Positions 10,348-15,976 of a DNA stretch of 43,361 bases are shown one piece after another (position 1 is the first letter of the stretch; each line of letters begins with the position of its first letter). The stretch is from Fimbriiglobus sp. (lineage in GTDB: Bacteria > Planctomycetota > Planctomycetia > Gemmatales > Gemmataceae). The position numbers were made by a program, and so were the translations under genes. The notes below the pieces were generated by a model, which searched no databases, was not told the origin of the DNA, and was given only the letters and a program-made list of their open reading frames with translations. The stretch is taken from the NCBI GenBank assembly GCA_025459365.1, contig JALOQR010000004.1:1-43361 (forward strand), read 5' to 3'.

Positions 10348-11679
10348 GTGAAAGTGGCAGTCGTCGGCACCGGGTACGTCGGTCTGGTGACAGGCACTTG
10401 CCTGGCCGAGAGCGGCAACGAGGTGACGTGCGTCGACAACAACCCGAAGAAGGTAGAGACGCTCAACGCCGGCGGCATGCCGATCTACGAACCGGGGTTA
10501 GCCGAACTGGTCGCCAGGAATCGCAAGGACGGCCGCCTCTCGTTCACGACCGATCTGACGACGGCAGTGAAGGCCGCTCGCCTGATTTTCATTGCCGTGG
10601 GCACCCCACAGTCCGAGGCCGGCGATGCCGACCTCTCCGCCGTCTGGGCAGTGGCCCGGGCGATCGCTCTGGCCCTGAAGGGAGAGCCGGTCGGCCCGCC
10701 GGGGTCGCGGGTGGTCATCACCAAGAGTACTGTGCCAGTGGGGACCAACGCCCGCGTGGCGGAAATCCTGGCCGAGAATGGCTGCCCACACGTCGACATT
10801 TGCAGCAACCCCGAGTTCCTCAAGGAAGGGGCCGCCATCGACGACTTCATGAAGCCCGACCGGGTCGTCGTCGGCGTTCGGAAGCCAGAGGTGGGCGAGG
10901 TGATGCGGGAGTTGTACTCCCCATTTCTACGGACCGAACGGCCGTTCCTCGTCATGTCGCCCGAGTCGTCGGAGATGACGAAGTACGTCGCGAACGCGAT
11001 GCTGGCGACGAAAATCAGTTTCATCAACGAGATGGCCAACCTCTGCGACAAGCTCAACGCCGACGTGAACGACGTACGCCGGGGGATCGGGCACGATCAA
11101 CGCATCGGGTTTCAATTCCTCTTTCCTGGTCCAGGTTATGGTGGCAGTTGCTTCCCGAAAGATATCCGAGCCATCCTGGGCATGGGGCGGAAAGTTGGCA
11201 CACCACTGATGATGATGCAGGCCGTGGACGAGGTGAACGAGGCCCAGAAACGGGTACTGTTCTCCAAGATTACAGCCCACTACCGAGGGCATCTGGCCGG
11301 CAAGACGTTCGCCATCTGGGGGCTGGCATTCAAGCCTCGCACCGACGACATCCGCGAGGCCCCGGCCCTGGTGCTGATCGACCAGTTGCTCGAAGCCGGG
11401 GCGAAGGTGCGAGCGCACGACCCCGAGGCGATGGCCAACGTGCGCGACATTTATGGCGACCGGGTGACGTTCTGCGACCGCCCTTACGGCGTGCTCGAAG
11501 GGGCCGACGGCCTGGTGGTCGTCACCGAGTGGCAAGAGTTTCGCACACCCGATTTTGACCTGATGCGGAAGTTACTGGCCGGGCCGGTGGTGTTCGATGG
11601 GCGAAACATTTACGACGAGAAGGCCATGGCCGCCCATGGATTCACCTATTACGCCATTGGCCGCGGCCAGCGGGCGTGA
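10348..11679 (+). CDS. ugd: UDP-glucose 6-dehydrogenase
   Basis: A 443-aa UDP-glucose/GDP-mannose dehydrogenase family enzyme that oxidises UDP-glucose to UDP-glucuronate with 2 NAD+. The NAD-binding start MKVAVVGTGYVGLVTG, the acidic end of strand two (CVDNNPKKV), the STVPVGT loop and the catalytic cysteine C268 in GPGYGGSCFPKD are all present. The C-terminal UDP-binding domain contains AIWGLAFKPRTDDIREAP. GDP-mannose dehydrogenase shares these motifs, but the length and the GYGGSCFPKD context fit UGD of the TuaD type. It is the last gene of the three-gene sugar-nucleotide block, only 10 bp downstream of the reductase. UDP-glucuronate would feed exopolysaccharide or surface glycan synthesis. 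Confidence 0.92.
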   Translation: MKVAVVGTGYVGLVTGTCLAESGNEVTCVDNNPKKVETLNAGGMPIYEPGLAELVARNRKDGRLSFTTDLTTAVKAARLIFIAVGTPQSEAGDADLSAVWAVARAIALALKGEPVGPPGSRVVITKSTVPVGTNARVAEILAENGCPHVDICSNPEFLKEGAAIDDFMKPDRVVVGVRKPEVGEVMRELYSPFLRTERPFLVMSPESSEMTKYVANAMLATKISFINEMANLCDKLNADVNDVRRGIGHDQRIGFQFLFPGPGYGGSCFPKDIRAILGMGRKVGTPLMMMQAVDEVNEAQKRVLFSKITAHYRGHLAGKTFAIWGLAFKPRTDDIREAPALVLIDQLLEAGAKVRAHDPEAMANVRDIYGDRVTFCDRPYGVLEGADGLVVVTEWQEFRTPDFDLMRKLLAGPVVFDGRNIYDEKAMAAHGFTYYAIGRGQRA

Positions 11680-11815
11680 GACAAAATCGGTTGACGAGCG
11701 GTATTCAGGTCGGCGACTGGGTCGGGGGCGACGGGTCGACCTGTCCATTTCTTCGCGGAGGCATTCCTGGTTTTGCCACGATTTTCCGTCCCTGGGCGCG
11801 CCCTCTGCTCAGCTC

Positions 11816-11847
11816 TCACTTGCCGGGCCTGCCCCCCCGGTGAGTGA
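11816..11847 (+). promoter_or_regulatory. Leader hairpin touching the ribosome-binding site of the 11857 gene
   Basis: TCACT (11816-11820) pairs with AGTGA (11843-11847) and CCGGG (11823-11827) with CCCGG (11836-11840), separated by a TG/TG internal loop and closed by an 8-nt loop. The 3' arm ends inside the purine-rich GAGGG that most likely serves as Shine-Dalgarno for the GTG start at 11857. Folding could therefore limit translation. This is seen in the sequence; the regulatory effect is inferred. Confidence 0.35.
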
Positions 11848-11856
11848 GGGCGATCC

Positions 11857-12414
11857 GTGAGTAAATCCTGTGGCAACGGGGTCCGTCTCGGATGCGAGCG
11901 GCTCGAAACCCGCGAGAACCCCGCGGGCAACGTGATGGCTACGGTTTTGCCCGGTGGCTATCTGTACGTTCGCGGCGACGCCGCCGACAACTTGGTCAGC
12001 ATCCAGCAAAACGCCGTCGGAGACATCATCATTTACGGGGTGGCCGGCACCACTGTGAATGGCCTCTCCGCCGCTTACATGGGTACTGGCTGGCTGAATG
12101 GCGTGTTTGTGGTGTCCGATGCCGGCAATGACTTGATCAAGATGATCGGAGTCCGGGTGTACGACATCATCCAGACGCAGATGGGCAATGAGAACGACGG
12201 CCTTGCCCTGTACGGCGTGTCAGCCAACCGACTGATCGCCTCGATGGAAGGTGGCGACGACGTGGTGGCGATGGATGGGGTGTACGTGGGACAATACGCC
12301 TACGTGCTTGGTGGCACCGGGTACGACACGGTCGATTACCGCACGTTCGCCATCGCGGCCGGCTTCTACTACACGGACGTGGAGCGGCAGGTGGGCGGGC
12401 CGTACGGGTACTGA
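11857..12414 (+). CDS. Hypothetical surface-type protein with planctomycete N-terminal 'CERLETRENPAG' tag
   Basis: A 185-aa protein starting at a GTG. The N-terminus CERLETRENPAGN resembles the 'LExLExRxxPA' signature found near the start of many large exported planctomycete proteins (LEPR-XLL-like signature). The rest reads like parallel beta-helix or RTX-type repeats rich in Gly, Asp, Asn and Val: 'YLYVRGDAADNLVSIQQN', 'VVSDAGNDLIKMIG', 'SMEGGDDVVAMDG', 'LGGTGYDTVDYRTF'. The aspartate-rich turns (GNDLI, GGDDVV, GYDTVD) are reminiscent of haemolysin-type calcium-binding repeats, although they are not perfect nonapeptides. There is no classical signal peptide, as is usual for this tag class. 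No enzymatic function is suggested. It is convergent with a DUF3500 gene across a strong hairpin. Confidence 0.75.
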   Translation: MSKSCGNGVRLGCERLETRENPAGNVMATVLPGGYLYVRGDAADNLVSIQQNAVGDIIIYGVAGTTVNGLSAAYMGTGWLNGVFVVSDAGNDLIKMIGVRVYDIIQTQMGNENDGLALYGVSANRLIASMEGGDDVVAMDGVYVGQYAYVLGGTGYDTVDYRTFAIAAGFYYTDVERQVGGPYGY

Positions 12415-12418
12415 GAAG

Positions 12419-12456
12419 CGGCATTCCCCGATGGTCTTTCGTCGCGGGGAATGCCG
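12419..12456. terminator. Bidirectional terminator hairpin
   Basis: A perfect 12-bp stem, CGGCATTCCCCG (12419-12430) with CGGGGAATGCCG (12445-12456) and a 14-nt loop, fills the 51-bp gap between two convergent genes. There is no strong T-run, but location and stability support shared termination. Confidence 0.65.
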
Positions 12457-12465
12457 TATCGCCCG

Positions 12466-13509
12466 TCACTTCCCCTTCAGGCCGAAGTCTTGCGGCAGCG
12501 TCCGCCAGCCGCTGTGGACGTGATTGGCCGGGTTCTTCGCGCTGTCCGCTTGCACGTTCAGGAACTCGACCACGAACGTCGGCCCATGCACGCGATAGGT
12601 GTACGGCTTGCCCGGCTTGTCTTCCTCGACGCAGTAGGCGAAGTACACCTTGCCCAAGCCGGCGTCCGTGGCCTTCTTGAACTCCGCTTCGGCCACGTCT
12701 GCCGGCAGGCGGTCGGCGTAGGCCTTGACCAGTTCTAGTAGCTTCGTCTGCTGCTTGTCATTGAGTTTGGTACCGGGGATGCCGAGCGGGTCGCCGATGC
12801 CGGCGGCCGGGGCTTTCTCCTTGATCTCGGGCAGTTGCTTGTCGAGCTTCGCTGCTTTCTTCTGGTCGTCAGTCAGGCTCTTGATGAGGTCTTTGGCCAG
12901 GTCTTCGACTTCTGGCAGGATGCGGGTTCCTTTCTTCGGCCCTTGTTTGATCTCGGCCGGGTTGGTGCCGAACATCGTCGGGGTGGCGCTCACGACCTCG
13001 CCGTTTTCCAGAGTGAAGTTGACACTCAGGTGGTGCCCCTCCACTCGCCAGCCCCACTTCCCGGTGTTGCCCGGTTGACCGAACACACTCACGAAGTACC
13101 AGCCGGGGTTTCGCACCATCGCCCCGCCTTTCCCTTCAAGTTCGGCCAGAAACCCTTCGTTCGCCATGATCGCCTCGGCCTGTTTGCCTCCCGTCGCCGA
13201 CAGGCCGACACGCACTAAATCCAGCGCCGCTGCCTTCTGCTTGTCCGTCATCGTCTCCAGCCGTAGTCCCTTGCGTGTGGCTTTCTTGTTGTTGTCTTGC
13301 TGCGGGGTGAAGAACCAGGCGGTACGGTGTTCGTCGTCGAAGGCGAAGGCCGCCTGTTTCTTCTCGTCGGCTGACAGGGTGGCGAGGAAGGCAGTGGCAG
13401 CATCGGCCATCCTCGCGCCGGTCGATTTCTGAGACTGGCCAACCATTGCCGCGGCGCCAACCACGCCAACGATCAGAAGGAGGGCCGATGTGCGGAGGAG
13501 CGTTCGCAT
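12466..13509 (-). CDS. DUF3500-family exported protein
   Basis: A 347-aa protein. The start at 13509 gives an N-terminal hydrophobic segment (MRTLLRTSALLLIVGVVGAAAMV) that can act as signal peptide or anchor. The mature part matches the DUF3500 pattern: 'ATLSADEKKQAAFAFDDEHRTAWFFTP', 'RKGLRLETMTDKQKAAALDLVRVGLS', 'GWRVEGHHLSVNFTLENGEVVSATPTMFGTNPAE' and the C-terminal 'YFAYCVEEDKPGKPYTYRVHGPTFVVEFLNVQ'. The conserved EGHHLS, GTNPAE and GPTFVVEF positions are intact. The biochemical function of this family is not known. A longer frame runs upstream to 13845, but its extra part overlaps the divergent regulator and lacks a signal peptide. Confidence 0.87.
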   Translation of the reverse strand: MRTLLRTSALLLIVGVVGAAAMVGQSQKSTGARMADAATAFLATLSADEKKQAAFAFDDEHRTAWFFTPQQDNNKKATRKGLRLETMTDKQKAAALDLVRVGLSATGGKQAEAIMANEGFLAELEGKGGAMVRNPGWYFVSVFGQPGNTGKWGWRVEGHHLSVNFTLENGEVVSATPTMFGTNPAEIKQGPKKGTRILPEVEDLAKDLIKSLTDDQKKAAKLDKQLPEIKEKAPAAGIGDPLGIPGTKLNDKQQTKLLELVKAYADRLPADVAEAEFKKATDAGLGKVYFAYCVEEDKPGKPYTYRVHGPTFVVEFLNVQADSAKNPANHVHSGWRTLPQDFGLKGK

Positions 13510-13632
13510 CGGAATTGCCGGGAGGGTGGGGGGTGGGTGAGGTCGGTTCGCCGCTACGCAGCATACACCGACCGCCGCCAGACGGCTACGATACCCGAAC
13601 GGACCTCGCCCCGAATTGCCGAAGAGACTCCC

Positions 13633-15069
13633 ATGCCGCCGGCTGTTGACCCTGTCCGCGTGTTGGTCATCGACGACGACGCCAAACTCGCCGCCGCCAT
13701 CGCCGAGAGTCTGGAGCGAAAGAGCTACGCCGTTTCCGTGGCCCACACCGGCAAGGCAGGAACCGACCGGCTGGAGGCCGAGGAGTTTGATGTTATCCTG
13801 ACCGACCTGCGGTTGGCCGACGTGGACGGACTGAAGATTGTGCAACTTGCCCGCCGGCTACAACCCGACGCCGAAGTCGCCGTCATCAGTGGGCACAACG
13901 ACGTACGAACCGCCCAGGATGCAATGAAACTTGGGGCGTCGCACTATGTGCTCAAGCCGATCGACCTCAGTGAGCTACGGGCGATCGTGGAGAAGTCGGC
14001 CGACCGCGTGAAACTGGCCCGTGTGAACCGCGAACTCCGGCAGCAACTCGACGAGCGATTCGGGTTCGAGGGTGTGGTGGGCAACGGGCCGAAGATGGCA
14101 CGGGTCATCAAGCTGCTAAAGGCTTATTCGCCGGCTCCGGCGACGGTGCTGATTCTCGGTGAGGCGGGCACCGGCAAGGAACTGGTGGCCAAAGCCTTGC
14201 ATGTGAACAGTCCGCGGAAGAACAAACCATTCGTGGCGATGAACTGTGCGGCGCTCAACGACAACCTGCTCGACGACGAGATGTTCGGCCACGAACCGCA
14301 CTCGTTCACCGGCGGCGATAAGCTCCGCAAAGGGCGGTTTGAGCACGCCAACGGTGGAACGCTTTTCCTGGATGAAATCGGTGACATGCCGTTGTCACTT
14401 CAGGCCAAGCTGCTGCGGGTGCTGGAGAACGGTGAGGTGGTGCGGATCGGGGCGAACGATCCCATCAAGGTGGATGTCCGGGTGGTGGCAGCCACAAACA
14501 AAGACCTGGAAAAGCTGGCCGAAGAAGGGAAGTTCCGCTGGGATTTGTACCAACGGCTTAAGGTGGGTGTCATCCGCTTGCCGTCGCTGCGCGAACGACG
14601 CGAAGACATCCCGCTGCTCGTCAATCACTTCATGAAAGACCTGACAGCCAAGTACGGCAAGAAGATCACCACCATCGGCGAGCCGGTGTGGCGGGCCTTC
14701 GCCGCTTACCACTGGCCGGGAAACGTGCGGGAACTGCGAAACCTGCTCGAAAGCATGGTGCTGCTCGACGACGATGGCACCCTCGGGGCCGACGACTTCC
14801 CCGAAGATGCTGGCCCGGTGCCGGTCGGCGGCCCCGGCCCACTCGCTCTGCCAGCCGTTGACCCGGAGGTGATCCCGGTTGGAGTGAGTGGGGTGTCGCA
14901 CGACCCGCTCATCGGCCGACCACTGCGGGAGGTGGAGCGATACTACACCGAGAAGGCGCTGGAACTGACCAACGGTAATCGCGAGGCGGCCGCGGACATG
15001 CTCGGCATCGGCGAGCGGACCCTGTACCGCAACCTGCAGAAGTGGAAGGACGAGGACGACAAGCGATGA
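13633..15069 (+). CDS. NtrC-type sigma-54-dependent response regulator with altered GAFTGA loop
   Basis: A 478-aa response regulator. Residues 8-122 are a receiver domain with acidic pocket DDD (14-16), phosphoacceptor D58 in ILTDLRL and switch lysine in VLKPID. Residues about 145-375 form a sigma-54 AAA+ domain: Walker A GEAGTGKE (176-183), Walker B GTLFLDEIGD (242-251) and WPGNVRELRN (361-370). The C-terminus holds a Fis-type helix-turn-helix (NREAAADMLGIGERTLYRNLQKW, about 449-471). The sigma-54 contact loop is unusual: in place of GAFTGA it reads HSFTGG at 223-228, preceded by the normal MFGHE. The central Phe-Thr-Gly is kept, so activity is plausible but not assured. No sensor kinase lies next to it. 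The start was placed at 13633, directly before the receiver; an upstream frame to 13537 overlaps the divergent promoter region. Confidence 0.9.
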   Translation: MPPAVDPVRVLVIDDDAKLAAAIAESLERKSYAVSVAHTGKAGTDRLEAEEFDVILTDLRLADVDGLKIVQLARRLQPDAEVAVISGHNDVRTAQDAMKLGASHYVLKPIDLSELRAIVEKSADRVKLARVNRELRQQLDERFGFEGVVGNGPKMARVIKLLKAYSPAPATVLILGEAGTGKELVAKALHVNSPRKNKPFVAMNCAALNDNLLDDEMFGHEPHSFTGGDKLRKGRFEHANGGTLFLDEIGDMPLSLQAKLLRVLENGEVVRIGANDPIKVDVRVVAATNKDLEKLAEEGKFRWDLYQRLKVGVIRLPSLRERREDIPLLVNHFMKDLTAKYGKKITTIGEPVWRAFAAYHWPGNVRELRNLLESMVLLDDDGTLGADDFPEDAGPVPVGGPGPLALPAVDPEVIPVGVSGVSHDPLIGRPLREVERYYTEKALELTNGNREAAADMLGIGERTLYRNLQKWKDEDDKR

Positions 15070-15356
15070 GCGTTCCCGGAGGGCGATCTTGCGAGCGCTG
15101 ATCCCCGGCTTGACCACCCCGATCGAGTACCTCACCTCGGACAGCAAGCCGGCGGCTCGGGCTGACCATCGTTGGCGACGGCGAGCGACTGAGATTGCGA
15201 GACACGGCCACCTGCAGGACTATCCTGACCGCCGATGAACGGCGGTCGGTCGAAGCAGGCCGGCGGGCCACGAAGGCCCAAGCGGAGAAGGACATGATGG
15301 TGGCCGAGGTCGCCCGACTGAAGGCTGAACTAGCGGCACAGAAAAAGAAGAAGCAA
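15070..15356 (+). pseudogene. Possible remnant of a Uma2-like protein (C-terminal tail)
   Basis: In the gap after the regulator gene, the frame open from 15114 onward reads 'GLTIVGDGERLRLRDTATCRT' and then a charged coiled-coil tail (AEVARLKAELAAQKKKK). This resembles the C-terminus of Uma2-type putative endonucleases common in planctomycetes. The preceding sequence in other frames (for example ALIPGLTTPIEYLTS at about 15095-15139) also looks like fragments of the same kind of protein, suggesting frameshift decay. The open frame runs without a stop into the DUF6891-like gene, so this stretch could alternatively be an N-terminal extension of that protein. The resemblance is from memory and weak. 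Confidence 0.3.
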
Positions 15357-15377
15357 CCATCATCACTGGGAGCGACC

Positions 15378-15974
15378 ATGCCGACCAAAAAGCAACTCGC
15401 TGAGTTGAAGCAGGACATCACGGCAGCAGTCTCCGAGGGGTTCTCCAGCCGCGACGACATCCTCGACCGGTTCGTTGAAGATCCGGACGAAGAAACTTAC
15501 GGCGAACTCGACGAGGACGAGGTCGAAAGACTGGTCGATGCGGCGATCCTCGCCCACCACCGCAAGCAGGCGAAGTGGACCGCTCCGACCGACTGCGACA
15601 GACTCGACGTGGCGTTCAAGGCCCTGAACCGCCAGGGCGTCGTTGCCCGGCAAAACTTCACCTGATGCTCGACCTGCGGGCACTCCGAGATCTGGGACGA
15701 GATCGCGGAGGTTCGTCAACGCCGGCGGGTCGCCGGCTACGCCTTCTATCACAGTCAGGATGTTGAGGCCGCGGTGGCCGGTGGCGGCATTTACGTCAAG
15801 TTCGCCGCCATTGAAGACGACGACGTGAAAAAGCGGCTGGTGGGTCAGAAAATCGCGGACGCCCTCACCGCCGCCGGGTTGAAACCGAAGTGGGGCGGCG
15901 ACCCGAACACCGCCGTGTTCGTGAAACTGAAGTGGCGGAAGCGACGCAAGGACCGAGTGCCGAAGAGAAAGTGA
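15378..15974 (+). CDS. DUF6891-like protein with in-frame UGA: candidate selenoprotein
   Basis: Reading from the ATG at 15378 (purine-rich GGGAGCG just upstream), the frame runs 95 codons to a TGA at 15663-15665, then 102 more codons to a TGA at 15972-15974, 2 bp before mutL. Both halves look like one protein: MPTKKQLAELKQDITAAVSEG..., RLDVAFKALNRQGVVARQNFT, [TGA], CSTCGHSEIWDEIAE, GYAFYHSQDVEAAVAGGGIY, ADALTAAGLKPKWGGDPN. From memory, DUF6891 proteins carry a conserved FTCCxxCG segment at this point followed by a YHxQD block, so the TGA sits on the first Cys. Reading it as selenocysteine gives a 198-residue protein with Sec96-Cys97-Ser-Thr-Cys100. About four-fifths of codons after the TGA end in G or C, as in neighbouring genes, with no frameshift. 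A stem-loop resembling a bacterial SECIS follows at 15683-15710. The alternative is a recent TGC-to-TGA nonsense mutation. The function of the family is unknown; the Cys/Sec cluster suggests redox or metal chemistry. Confidence 0.65.
15683..15710 (+). promoter_or_regulatory. Candidate bacterial SECIS stem-loop downstream of in-frame UGA
   Basis: The lower stem CTCCG (15683-15687) pairs with CGGAG (15706-15710). A single A-G mismatch (15688/15705) follows. The upper stem GATC (15689-15692) pairs with GATC (15701-15704), and the 8-nt apical loop TGGGACGA spans 15693-15700. The loop begins 27 nt after the UGA and has G as its second base. Published bacterial SECIS models ask for an upper stem of at least a few base pairs, a small loop with G among its first two bases, and about 16-37 nt between UGA and loop; all are met. 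A bulged U as in E. coli fdhF is not evident. Chance formation from the GAGATC repeat encoding Glu-Ile twice is possible. Confidence 0.5.
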
Positions 15975-15976
15975 CC

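Noticed and set aside
10398-11558. 386-codon plus-strand frame inside ugd
   Set aside because: An out-of-frame shadow rich in Arg/Gly/Pro; the UDP-glucose dehydrogenase frame carries all family motifs.
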